Source: Gallibacterium genomosp. 3
GTDB lineage: Bacteria; Pseudomonadota; Gammaproteobacteria; Enterobacterales; Pasteurellaceae
Assembly: GCF_001678475.1 (NCBI RefSeq)
Contig: NZ_JTJR01000025.1
Coordinates: 1-64,000 of the forward strand
Reading direction: 5' to 3'
Length of the DNA stretch: 64,000 nt
Part shown: piece by piece, positions 39,540-48,138 of the stretch
How positions within the stretch are numbered: the stretch's first letter is position 1
Layout of the letters: each line of letters starts with the position of its first letter
Notes under the pieces: model-generated
Seen by the model: the letters and a program-made list of their open reading frames with translations, nothing else
The model's database searches: none
Told to the model about the DNA's origin: nothing
Position numbers and translations under genes: made by a program

Positions 39540-40484
39540 TTATTCTTGAGTTTTTAGTGTGTCAACTTCAGCAAGTGAAGCAATATCGTTCACTGCAACA
39601 GATTGAATATTGGCACTAATACGTTTATTTAAACCAGTTAATACTTTATTTGGACCAATTTCAAAGGCTAATTCGATACCTTGTTGTTCCATCTTTTCTA
39701 CTGTTTCTGTCCAACGAACAGGATTATAAAGTTGGCGAACTAATGCATTACGGATAGCATCAGGATCTGTTTCTGATTTGACATCTACATTATTAATAAC
39801 TGCAGTTTGTGGTTGTTTAAAAGAGATAGAGGCTAGCGCAACAGCAAGTTGATCAGCCGCTGGCTTCATTAAAGCACAATGTGATGGTACGCTAACCGCT
39901 AAAGGTAAGGCGCGTTTTGCCCCAGCTTCTTTACATAGTGTTGCAGCACGTTCAACGGCAGCTTTATTTCCTGCGATAACCACTTGACCTGGTGAATTAA
40001 AGTTTACTGCTGAAACTACTTCCCCTTGAGCGGCTTGTTCACAAGCTTGGATAATTTTTTCATTATCTAAACCAATGATGGCATACATTGCACCTGTTCC
40101 TTCTGGTACAGCTTGTTGCATTAATTTGCCACGTAATTGTACTAACTGAATAGCATCTTGGAAATCAATGACGCCAGCACACACTAATGCAGAATATTCA
40201 CCTAGACTATGTCCAGCCATAACAGAAGGTGTTAATTCTGGATATTGTTGTTGCCAAACACGGAAAATAGCAACAGACGCTGCGAGTAGAGCAGGCTGAG
40301 TACGCCAAGTTTTATTCAATTCTTCGGCACTGCCTTGCTGAACTAATGCCCAAAGATCATAATCAAGTACTTCGGAAGCTTGTTGGAATGTTTGTTCAAC
40401 GATTGGATATTGAGTTGCTAATTCGGCAAGCATTCCAATTGCTTGAGAACCTTGACCAGGAAAAACCATTGCAAATTTTTTCAT
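39540..40484 (-). CDS. fabD: Malonyl-CoA-[acyl-carrier-protein] transacylase
   Basis: A 314-aa enzyme charging ACP with malonate. The active-site Ser is in GHSLGEYSALV, preceded by the FPGQGSQAIGM motif at the N-terminus, and the catalytic His lies in SVPSHCALM. It lies between fabH and fabG in the usual order. Confidence 0.97.
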   Translation of the reverse strand: MKKFAMVFPGQGSQAIGMLAELATQYPIVEQTFQQASEVLDYDLWALVQQGSAEELNKTWRTQPALLAASVAIFRVWQQQYPELTPSVMAGHSLGEYSALVCAGVIDFQDAIQLVQLRGKLMQQAVPEGTGAMYAIIGLDNEKIIQACEQAAQGEVVSAVNFNSPGQVVIAGNKAAVERAATLCKEAGAKRALPLAVSVPSHCALMKPAADQLAVALASISFKQPQTAVINNVDVKSETDPDAIRNALVRQLYNPVRWTETVEKMEQQGIELAFEIGPNKVLTGLNKRISANIQSVAVNDIASLAEVDTLKTQE

Positions 40485-40514
40485 GATATAACCTTTGTTA
40501 ATTTTAAAAATTCA

Positions 40515-41465
40515 TTAATAACGAATGAGGGCTGAACCCCAAGTTAAGCCACCACCAAATGCTTCGAGCAATAAAAGTTGTCCTCGTTGGATTCTACCAT
40601 CTCTTACAGCTTCATCCAGTGCGGTTGGAATACTTGCCGCAGAGGTATTACCATGGCGATCTAATGTCACTACCACTTGGGAAAGATCCATATTTAATTT
40701 TTTTGCGGTAGCAGAAATAATGCGAAGATTAGCTTGATGAGGCACTAACCAATCAATTTGTTCCTTTTCAAGTTGATTTGCTTGTAAGGTTTCTTCAACA
40801 ACATTTGCTAATTCACGTACAGCAATTTTAAATGTTTCATTACCTTGCATCGTTAAATATTCAGGCGTTTCGGCATTAGGCAAATTAATTGGTAATGAGA
40901 GAATACCGGAATCTTTACCACTCGCGTGTAGATGTGTTGAAATAATACCTTGTTGGTCAGAAGCTTCTAAAATTACCGCACCGGCACCATCACCAAACAA
41001 AATAACAGTACCTCTATCTTGTTCATCTAAGCGGCGAGATAATAAGTCTGAACCAATAACTAATGCTTTCTTTACTTTACCTGTACGAATAAATTGATCA
41101 GCAACACTGAGAGCATAGACGAAGCCAGAACAAGCAGCAGCGAGATCAAAACTGATCGCATCTTCAATATTTAATAATTGCTGAATTTGACAAGCTGCAC
41201 TCGGAAATGCATGAGAACTACTTGTCGTTGCTACCAAGATTAAGTCAATTTCATTGACATCAATATTGGCAACCACTAAGCACTGTTTTGCTGCTTCATA
41301 TCCCATAGTGGCAACAGTTTCATTGGCTGCTGCGATACGGCGCTCTTTAATACCTGTACGTACTGAGATCCACTCGTCGGAAGTATCGACCATTTTTTCT
41401 AAGTCGGCATTTGTTCTAATTTGTTGCGGAAGGTAACTACCTGTCGCTAAAATTCTGCTATACAT
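40515..41465 (-). CDS. fabH: 3-oxoacyl-[acyl-carrier-protein] synthase III
   Basis: A 316-aa condensing enzyme starting fatty-acid synthesis from acetyl-CoA and malonyl-ACP. The catalytic triad is visible: Cys in [13 protein letters not shown], His in [11 protein letters not shown], and Asn in [11 protein letters not shown]. It lies between plsX and fabD. Confidence 0.97.
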   Translation of the reverse strand: MYSRILATGSYLPQQIRTNADLEKMVDTSDEWISVRTGIKERRIAAANETVATMGYEAAKQCLVVANIDVNEIDLILVATTSSSHAFPSAACQIQQLLNIEDAISFDLAAACSGFVYALSVADQFIRTGKVKKALVIGSDLLSRRLDEQDRGTVILFGDGAGAVILEASDQQGIISTHLHASGKDSGILSLPINLPNAETPEYLTMQGNETFKIAVRELANVVEETLQANQLEKEQIDWLVPHQANLRIISATAKKLNMDLSQVVVTLDRHGNTSAASIPTALDEAVRDGRIQRGQLLLLEAFGGGLTWGSALIRY

Positions 41466-41539
41466 AATTATCTCGTCATATGAAAAATTGTCGGAAATAT
41501 TATCGTAATTTTATGGATAATCAAAAGATTTGTTACTGT

Positions 41540-42556
41540 CTATGACAAACTCTTAAGAATTTTTTCTGGAATATTTTTATTCACTTGGAAAATAGCGTGT
41601 TCAATAGCATTGGCGAATGCATCACTATTTGAACTGCCATGACTCTTCACAATTACTGATTGTAAACCTAATAAAGAGGCACCACTGTGTTTATCTGGAT
41701 TAAACGATTGTAATTGTTGATATTTATCTTTTAATAAATGGCGAAGAATTCGATGTAACCAAGCTGTACACCATTTAGGTTGAGATTGGGCATTATCTTT
41801 TAATAGATGGATAATATTTTTTGCCGTACCTTCTAAGGTCTTTAATGCAATATTACCGTTAAAACCGTCTGCCACAATGACATCTGCAACATGGTTTAAT
41901 AGCTGATCGCCTTCAATAAATCCTACATAATTGAGATCGATTGACTGTTCAAGCTGCTGTGCGGCTTGTCGAATATGGGGTAAACCCTTAATTGCCTCAA
42001 TTCCAATATTTAATAGGGCTATTCTTGGATAGACTAAATCCAATATATTTTCAGCAAAAATACTGCCCATTTTGGCAAATTGACATAACATTTCTGCACT
42101 GACTTCTGTATTCGCACCAAGATCAAGCATAACGGTATGATGTCCATTGATGGTAGGAATAAGAGATGTTAATGCAGGACGTTGAATCCCTGGAATAGGC
42201 TGAATAAGGATTTTGGATAATCCCATTAAAGCACCCGTATTCCCAGCACTTACACAAGCAACAGCATTATTTTTTTGTACCGCTTCAATCGCTAAACGTA
42301 AAGAAGTTCCTTTGCTATAACGTAATGCTTGAGAAATAGGGGTATCTGAATAAATTTGCCTACTACAATGATGAATTGTAATGCGCTCAGAAAGCGAGTG
42401 GTTTGATGTTGGCAGATATTGCTGAATTTCAGTGTGATCACCGAAAAAAAGAAATCTTAGCGTTGGATGCTTTTCCAACACTTGGATGGCAGCTGGGACA
42501 GTAATACGGGGACCAAAGTCCCCGCCCATCATATCTAACGCAATGGTTAGACTCAA
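41540..42556 (-). CDS. plsX: Phosphate acyltransferase PlsX
   Basis: A 338-aa peripheral membrane enzyme making acyl-phosphate from acyl-ACP for phospholipid synthesis. It begins LTIALDMMGGDFGP and contains CVSAGNTGALMGLSK, both hallmarks of PlsX. The length is usual. It lies between rpmF and fabH, as in E. coli. Confidence 0.96.
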   Translation of the reverse strand: MSLTIALDMMGGDFGPRITVPAAIQVLEKHPTLRFLFFGDHTEIQQYLPTSNHSLSERITIHHCSRQIYSDTPISQALRYSKGTSLRLAIEAVQKNNAVACVSAGNTGALMGLSKILIQPIPGIQRPALTSLIPTINGHHTVMLDLGANTEVSAEMLCQFAKMGSIFAENILDLVYPRIALLNIGIEAIKGLPHIRQAAQQLEQSIDLNYVGFIEGDQLLNHVADVIVADGFNGNIALKTLEGTAKNIIHLLKDNAQSQPKWCTAWLHRILRHLLKDKYQQLQSFNPDKHSGASLLGLQSVIVKSHGSSNSDAFANAIEHAIFQVNKNIPEKILKSLS

Positions 42557-42577
42557 TTGATTACCTTTTGACGAAAA

Positions 42578-42742
42578 TTATTTAATTTTACGACCACGGT
42601 AGTAACCATCAGCAGTAACATGATGGCGTAAATGAGTAGCACCAGTTTCTTTATCGATTGAAACTGCAGCAGTTGTTAACGCGTCATGTGAACGGCGCAT
42701 ATCACGTCTTGAACGAGATTTTTTATTCTGTTGAACAGCCAT
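42578..42742 (-). CDS. rpmF: 50S ribosomal protein L32
   Basis: A 54-aa protein with the family sequence [20 protein letters not shown] and the C-terminal [16 protein letters not shown]. The E. coli protein is two residues longer. It sits between yceD and plsX in the conserved order. AGGAG lies just before the ATG. Confidence 0.97.
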   Translation of the reverse strand: MAVQQNKKSRSRRDMRRSHDALTTAAVSIDKETGATHLRHHVTADGYYRGRKIK

Positions 42743-42757
42743 TGGCTATACTCCTAA

Positions 42758-43285
42758 CTATTTTTGCTTCTTTAAACTAGCTAACACAGCGAACGGGTTT
42801 GGTTTCTTTGCCAATTCTTCTGGCAATTCTCCAAAGACCTGTTCATCCTCGGACACTTCACAGTGTTCTGGTTCATGCATTGGAACCAATGGAAGAGAAA
42901 GGAGAAGTTCATCTTCAATCACTCCCAATAAATCTATTTCCCCAAAATCATTAAGTTCGATTGGTTCATAAATTTCAGGTAACACATCAGCCTGATCCAT
43001 GTTAGACACTGGACTGTAATTAAAAGTGCATGATAAATGATATGGAAAAGGTGTTCCGCAACGCTGGCATTCCAACATTACATCAACCGTTGCTTTCCCT
43101 TGCATCACAACCAATTTTTGTGGGTCGATTGCAAATGTAAGTTCAGCTTCAACATCATTTAGCACTTGATTAACCGCATCTTTTAAACGCACTAATTGAG
43201 CCTGAGAGTAGTGGCCCTCATAGTTCAAACGTCTTTGTGCTGATTTAATCGGATCGACGGTTAAGGGTAGTTTTACCTTTTTCAT
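42758..43285 (-). CDS. yceD: 23S rRNA accumulation protein YceD (DUF177)
   Basis: About 175 aa. The family is linked to 23S rRNA accumulation and is nearly always just upstream of rpmF. It contains MLECQRCGTPFPYHL and an acidic C-terminal half. I chose ATG 43285 (MKKVKLPLTVDP); a TTG three codons upstream is unlikely. It is first in the lipid cluster. Confidence 0.92.
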   Translation of the reverse strand: MKKVKLPLTVDPIKSAQRRLNYEGHYSQAQLVRLKDAVNQVLNDVEAELTFAIDPQKLVVMQGKATVDVMLECQRCGTPFPYHLSCTFNYSPVSNMDQADVLPEIYEPIELNDFGEIDLLGVIEDELLLSLPLVPMHEPEHCEVSEDEQVFGELPEELAKKPNPFAVLASLKKQK

Positions 43286-43491
43286 AGGGTGCAAATATTA
43301 ACGTTAGATCCAACAATAGTCAAAGGAATTACAGCTTTTTTTATAAGTTTTTCGCTAAAAAGAGAGTTTCATAATTGAAGAAAAATTGCTAATCCAGCTT
43401 GAAAATTGCAGAATAGGCATAACTTGTTATAATCCGCAGTTCATCAGCAAGATGAATGACTTTTTCATGACTTAGAGAGAGGAAATTCCAT

Positions 43492-44376
43492 TTGGACAAG
43501 ACGATAACTTATTTCGATAAATTAAAAGTGGCATTCCATTATGTATTACCACAATTTTTAGTAACTCGTGTAGCAGGATGGTTAGCAGAGAAGCAATGGG
43601 GGGCTGTAACACATGCGATTATTCGCCTGTTCATAAAAAAATATCGTATTAATATGCAAGAAGCCTTGTATTCTGATGCGAAAGATTATGTTTCTTTTAA
43701 CCAATTTTTTATTCGTCCGTTAAGAGATGGTGTACGCCCGATTAATCAGGATCCAGACGGTTTATGTTTGCCAGCAGATGGACGTGTTAGTCAATTAGGT
43801 ACGATTGAAGAAGATCGTTTAATTCAGGCAAAAGGACATTATTTCAATTTAACAGATTTGTTGGCGGGTGATTTTGAGTTGAGTGAGCGATTCAAAAATG
43901 GTCAATTTATTACAACCTACTTATCGCCAAGAGATTATCATCGTGTACATATGCCTTGTGCGGGAACATTACGTCAAATGATTTATGTTCCTGGCGAACT
44001 TTATTCTGTGAATCCATTTTTAGCAGAACACATTCCACACTTATTTTCGCGTAATGAACGGGGTATTTGTGTGTTTGAAACAGAATTTGGACCAATGGTA
44101 CAAATTTTAGTTGGTGCAACAATTACAGCGAGTATTAGTACAGTTTGGGCTGGCGTTATTAATCCTCCACGCCCAGGAGAAATTCAAACTTGGCATTATC
44201 CTGCTCAAGGGGAATCAGGTGCAATTTCTTTAGAGAAAGGACAAGAAATGGGCGCATTCCGTTTAGGTTCTACAGTTATTAACCTGTTTGCACCAAATCA
44301 AGTTGAATTTGCCCCTTATTTACATCAGGATACTGCTGTTCGTATGGGTGAATTACTCGCACATAAAGTAAAATAA
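43492..44376 (+). CDS. psd: Phosphatidylserine decarboxylase proenzyme
   Basis: A 294-aa inner-membrane enzyme making phosphatidylethanolamine. The self-cleavage motif LGST is in GAFRLGSTVINLF near the C-terminus; cleavage gives the pyruvoyl alpha subunit. YLSPRDYHRVHMPCAG holds a conserved His. The start is TTG (43492) with GAGAGGAAA upstream, and no ATG is available nearby in frame. Confidence 0.94.
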   Translation: MDKTITYFDKLKVAFHYVLPQFLVTRVAGWLAEKQWGAVTHAIIRLFIKKYRINMQEALYSDAKDYVSFNQFFIRPLRDGVRPINQDPDGLCLPADGRVSQLGTIEEDRLIQAKGHYFNLTDLLAGDFELSERFKNGQFITTYLSPRDYHRVHMPCAGTLRQMIYVPGELYSVNPFLAEHIPHLFSRNERGICVFETEFGPMVQILVGATITASISTVWAGVINPPRPGEIQTWHYPAQGESGAISLEKGQEMGAFRLGSTVINLFAPNQVEFAPYLHQDTAVRMGELLAHKVK

Positions 44377-44400
44377 ACTTTTAATTAAGAAGGAAATTTC

Positions 44401-45033
44401 ATGTCACAACAATTTTTTGAACAAGTTTCATTAGATAGCGTAGAAGCAAAAGGAAGTTATGGTATTGGTTTGCAGATTGGACAACAATTATTAGCAAGTC
44501 AATTAGATGTTGAAGCGACTGCCATTGCGAAAGGAATTTTTGATGTATTAAATCAAAATGCAACCGCATTAGATCAACAACAATTAGCTGAAGCAATTCA
44601 ACAATTACAACAACGTGTAGAAGAAAAACAACAATTATTGTTTAAAGAAATTGAAGAAGCAGGTAAAGCATTTTTAGCTGAAAATCGCCAACATAAAGAT
44701 GTGGTTGAAACCGAAAGTGGCTTACAGTACCAAATTTTAACTAAAGGTGAAGGAAAGGTACCAGCTAAAACTGATAAAGTTCGTGTGCACTACACTGGTT
44801 CATTAATTGACGGTACAGTATTCGATAGTTCAGTACAACGTGGCCAACCGGCTGAATTCCCAGTAAATGGTGTGATTGCTGGTTGGATTGAAGCATTGAG
44901 TATGATGCCGGTAGGTTCAAAATGGCGTTTAGTGATCCCTCACAATCTTGCTTATGGAGAACGTGGTGCAGGCGCATCAATTCCTCCATTTAGTACGCTA
45001 ATTTTTGAAGTGGAATTATTAGATATTCTTTAA
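44401..45033 (+). CDS. fklB: FKBP-type peptidyl-prolyl cis-trans isomerase FklB
   Basis: A 210-aa isomerase. An N-terminal dimerisation domain, helical and Gln-rich (about residues 1-95), precedes the FKBP domain (about 105-210) with VRVHYTGSLIDGTVFDSS and WRLVIPHNLAYGERGAG. There is no signal peptide, so it is cytosolic like FklB. The stop is 9 bases before the sialyltransferase-like gene, so that gene may ride on this promoter. Confidence 0.94.
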   Translation: MSQQFFEQVSLDSVEAKGSYGIGLQIGQQLLASQLDVEATAIAKGIFDVLNQNATALDQQQLAEAIQQLQQRVEEKQQLLFKEIEEAGKAFLAENRQHKDVVETESGLQYQILTKGEGKVPAKTDKVRVHYTGSLIDGTVFDSSVQRGQPAEFPVNGVIAGWIEALSMMPVGSKWRLVIPHNLAYGERGAGASIPPFSTLIFEVELLDIL

Positions 45034-45042
45034 TTAATAGAT

Positions 45043-46209
45043 ATGAATGATAAGATATTATATATTGTAGCCACAGAATTTCAGTTATTAACAGTATTAA
45101 ATCTTCATATTAATAGAAATATATTAAGAAAAGCTGACTTATTGTTAATTACATCCTCTTTTGCAAATATACAAGGGATTTTAGATAGGTTAGAAAAGGA
45201 AAATATATTTGAGCATATCTTCTCTAGTAATATGATAAATATTAATAGTTTGAAGACAGTTATTGGTAAAGTATATAATATCTTTTTTCAGAGTTTTCTT
45301 TCCTCATCATATTATTTTAATGTTAATAATAAAATTTTTAATATCTCAAATTATCTTGATATTTATTGTTGGCATGAACCTTTTATAAAATTATTCAATA
45401 CCATTCCACTAAAAAATAGGAATAAACTACAAAATAGAATAAATCTTCATCGTTTTGATGAGGGGACAGCGTCTTATCTCCCAGCATTATTAAATAAATA
45501 TAATGTAGATGAGATACATTTATATAATTCATTAGATGAAGTGATGTTTTGTCATCTGAAAGAAAAATATAAGAATATTAAAGCTAAGGCAGATATACCT
45601 AAATTATCTTTTTATGATACTGCATTCTTGTCATTATTAAAAAGAATCTTTAAATATGAGTCAGATAGTTTTTTATTCAGCAAAAATAGTATTTTATTCT
45701 TTGAACAACCTTATAGTTCCCAAGAAATTATTGATTTTATATCAAGATATTTAAGCTTAATATCTAAGCTCATTAAAGAGCTAAACCAAGATATTCCTAT
45801 ATATGTAAAAAAACATCCTAGATCTGGATTAGGAAAAATTAATTATTATGAATTAGGTTGGACTGTAATTGATAATTATATTCCTATAGGTGTTCCTTGG
45901 GAACTTGCATTATTAACAAAATCTAGAAAAAATACAAATTCTTTACTATTGCTTAGTTTAAGCTCTACAGCAGTTTTTAGTCATAAATTATATTTTAAGG
46001 ATAGTATAAATATCCATTGTTGTTTATTAGCTAATTTGGTAAAAAATTGTGAACTACAATTATCTTATAGTAATAAAATTAGTGAGGAATTGATGTTACT
46101 AATTAACTCAATTTCTTTAAGATATCCAGATATATTTATTCCAGATACTACCAGAGAATTTGAAGAATATATTAAATTATGGTGTGATATTACACAGGAG
46201 GGGGAGTAA
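45043..46209 (+). CDS. Sialyltransferase-like glycosyltransferase (GT52-like)
   Basis: A 388-aa protein carrying the three motifs shared by bacterial sialyltransferases: D/E-D/E-G as RFDEGTASY (DEG 139-141), HP as YVKKHPRSG (258-259), and a Ser/Thr motif LSLSSTAVF (about 305-310). The next gene encodes CMP-sialic acid synthetase, which would supply its donor. It probably adds sialic acid to lipooligosaccharide. The family number and linkage are inferred. It is strikingly AT-rich compared with fklB, which suggests horizontal acquisition. The stop and the neuA start overlap (TAATG). Confidence 0.78.
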   Translation: MNDKILYIVATEFQLLTVLNLHINRNILRKADLLLITSSFANIQGILDRLEKENIFEHIFSSNMININSLKTVIGKVYNIFFQSFLSSSYYFNVNNKIFNISNYLDIYCWHEPFIKLFNTIPLKNRNKLQNRINLHRFDEGTASYLPALLNKYNVDEIHLYNSLDEVMFCHLKEKYKNIKAKADIPKLSFYDTAFLSLLKRIFKYESDSFLFSKNSILFFEQPYSSQEIIDFISRYLSLISKLIKELNQDIPIYVKKHPRSGLGKINYYELGWTVIDNYIPIGVPWELALLTKSRKNTNSLLLLSLSSTAVFSHKLYFKDSINIHCCLLANLVKNCELQLSYSNKISEELMLLINSISLRYPDIFIPDTTREFEEYIKLWCDITQEGE

Positions 46210-46922
46210 TGGGTAAATATATAAATAATGACCGTATATTAGTTTTGATCCCAGCTAGAGGAGGGAGTAAAGGAATTCCTTTTAAAAATTTAGCATTAGT
46301 TGGAGATAAACCATTAATAGCTCATACTATTGAGGCAGCAAATAACTGCAATTTATCTATGTCTGTTATTGTTTCAACAGATAGTGAAGATATTGCAAAA
46401 ATTGCTCTTAAATTTGGTGCTGAGGTGCCTTTTTTACGACCAACTCATTTAGCTCTAGATCATTCTCCAACGATAGAATCAGTAGTATATACAATAGAAA
46501 AATTAAAAAATATGGGGAGAACTTTTGATACTTTAATTTTATTACAACCAACGAGTCCATTAAGATCAGAAATTGATATATTATCAGCATTAAATTTATT
46601 TTACCAATCTAATAGGCAAGGAGTCGTTAGCGTATCTTTAGCTGATGTTAAACCAATTTTGTTGAGGACAATAAAAAGTAACTATTTATTGCCATTAATA
46701 TCAACTTCTAGTAAAAGTAATAGTTCTATTCGTCGTCAAGATATGGAGGAAGTATATATTGTGAATGGTGCTATTTATATTAATAGTATTTCTGAAGTTG
46801 ATTCAACATTAAGTTTTAATGATAACTCAATCCCATATATTATGCCTAGAGAACGTTCAATTGATATAGATACATTAGAGGATCTAGAAAAAGCGAGAGC
46901 GTTATTTAAAGTGGCTAATTAA
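46209..46922 (+). CDS. neuA: N-acylneuraminate cytidylyltransferase (CMP-sialic acid synthetase)
   Basis: A 237-aa enzyme activating sialic acid with CTP. The nucleotide-binding motif LIPARGGSKGIPFKN is at residues 13-27, and LLQPTSPLR and VNGAIYI follow in the usual order. It overlaps the sialyltransferase gene. No sialic acid uptake or synthesis genes are in this window. The IS256-like element begins 36 bases after the target repeat that follows its stop, so anything further downstream in this operon may have been cut off. Confidence 0.93.
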   Translation: MGKYINNDRILVLIPARGGSKGIPFKNLALVGDKPLIAHTIEAANNCNLSMSVIVSTDSEDIAKIALKFGAEVPFLRPTHLALDHSPTIESVVYTIEKLKNMGRTFDTLILLQPTSPLRSEIDILSALNLFYQSNRQGVVSVSLADVKPILLRTIKSNYLLPLISTSSKSNSSIRRQDMEEVYIVNGAIYINSISEVDSTLSFNDNSIPYIMPRERSIDIDTLEDLEKARALFKVAN

Positions 46923-46957
46923 TTTTAATTAGTATTGTACTATTGTGAGTATTCAGT

Positions 46958-46965
46958 AAGAAATC
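46958..46965 (+). repeat. Target-site duplication, left copy
   Basis: AAGAAATC directly outside the left inverted repeat; an identical 8-mer lies directly outside the right end at 48056-48063. Confidence 0.85.
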
Positions 46966-46999
46966 GGCATAATAGACAAAAAGGTTGGTAAAAAGTGGG

Positions 47000-47026
47000 T
47001 TAAAGCTTTATAGTACAAGGCTTTAA
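47000..47026 (+). promoter_or_regulatory. Conserved IS leader hairpin
   Basis: TTAAAGCTTT / AAGGCTTTAA stem (one G-U-type mismatch) with loop ATAGTAC, 16 bases before the transposase ATG. It matches the hairpin in the partial copy at 487-513, including the loop. Confidence 0.6.
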
Positions 47027-47041
47027 CTCATTTTTTCAGAT

Positions 47042-47970
47042 ATGAATAAAAAACGTGCCCACTTTGTCATTCATCAAAAATACAAAAGTATGGTTTTAAA
47101 AATAAACTTCAGAGTTATAAATGTATCACTTGCAATAAACTATTTACCTTAAAATCTAAATTAAATTCTAGCCAAATTTGGTTTGATTATTCTGTTGGAA
47201 AACAAACCTATCAGCAATTAGCCTATAAATATCATTGTTCAGTTAGAACTATTCAACGTCATATAGAGAAAGCCCCTAAATCCAGTTTAAATTCCCCACA
47301 AAATAACGCTCTTAATCTAATTATTGATACCACCTTCTTTCGTCGTGATTTTGGTGTATTGGTGTTAATCGATAGCTATTCAGCAAAAGTGGTTTATCAC
47401 CAAATAGTCAAAACAGAAAAAGATATCTACTACAAGAAAGCCTTTAATCACTTAAGAGAAAAAGGCTATATCATTCAATCAATTACCTGTGATGGTCGAC
47501 GAGGATTACTCAAAGATTTATGGGGCACACCAACGCAAATATGTCAATTTCACTTAGTGGCAATGGTAATGAGAACATTAAGGAAAAAACATTAATCTTC
47601 TGCAGGAAGGGAATTAAAAACGATTATAAAAACTTTAAAAAACAGTTCAAAAAATGAATTTTATTTAAAGATATACAACTGGAAAATAAAACATAAAACC
47701 TTTTTAGAGGAACGGTCAGATAAACCAAATGAAAAGGGAAAATATCCTTATAAACATAGGAATGTAAGAAGTGTTTTAGCGAGTATTAAACACTATTTTG
47801 AATATATTTTTACTTATGAAAAGTATCCTGAATTAAATATAGAAAAGACAACAAATCGAATAGAAGGATTATTTAAAGAACTTAAGGATAAATTACGTCC
47901 ACATAGTGGTTTAACAAGAAAACATAAGATATTGTTTATACAGGATTTTTTAAATAAAAAGAGTAGGTAA
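47042..47970 (+). pseudogene. IS256-like transposase, variant Zn-binding type, nonsense codon
   Basis: After a -1 shift at the A6 run (47048-47053) following ATG 47042, one frame runs to TAA 47968-47970, interrupted by TAA at 47593-47595. It shows a zinc finger (CPLC ... CITC), an HTH-like region (TYQQLAYKYHCSVRTIQRHI), and a mutator-type DDE core. The acidic residues are in LIIDTTFF, TCDGRRG and TNRIEGLFKEL, and the C...H signature is ICQFHLV. The stop falls between the second Asp and the Glu and looks like a CAA-to-TAA change in KKHQSSAG. Without read-through the protein lacks its catalytic Glu, so this copy is probably immobile on its own. Confidence 0.85.
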
Positions 47971-48055
47971 TTACTATTAAGAAATAATAAAACCAACCCT
48001 TTTGTCTAATAGAGGCATAGTTCAGCAAAATACCAACCTTTTTATCTACTATGCC

Positions 48056-48063
48056 AAGAAATC
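48056..48063 (+). repeat. Target-site duplication, right copy
   Basis: AAGAAATC, identical to 46958-46965 on the other side of the IS element. Confidence 0.85.
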
Positions 48064-48074
48064 ATGAATTAGTT

Positions 48075-48111
48075 AAAAAATCCTCACTTTATACTTAGAT
48101 AAAATGAGGAT
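48075..48111 (-). terminator. Rho-independent terminator after tex
   Basis: On the minus strand ATCCTCATTTTA pairs with a near-perfect complement ending GAGGAT, followed by T6. It is 28 bases after the tex stop. Confidence 0.8.
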
Positions 48112-48138
48112 AATTCATAAGATTAGTCTAGAGTCAGC

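Larger units (their letters stand above)
46966..48055 (+). mobile_element. Complete IS256-like insertion sequence, 1090 bp
   Basis: 24-bp terminal inverted repeats at 46966-46989 and 48032-48055 differ at two positions and begin GGCATA. They are flanked by an 8-bp direct duplication (AAGAAATC), the size expected for IS256-family elements. Inside are a conserved leader hairpin (47000-47026) and a transposase gene with a nonsense codon. A second sequence resembling the right end lies internally at 47992-48019. The element sits between neuA and tex. Confidence 0.92.
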
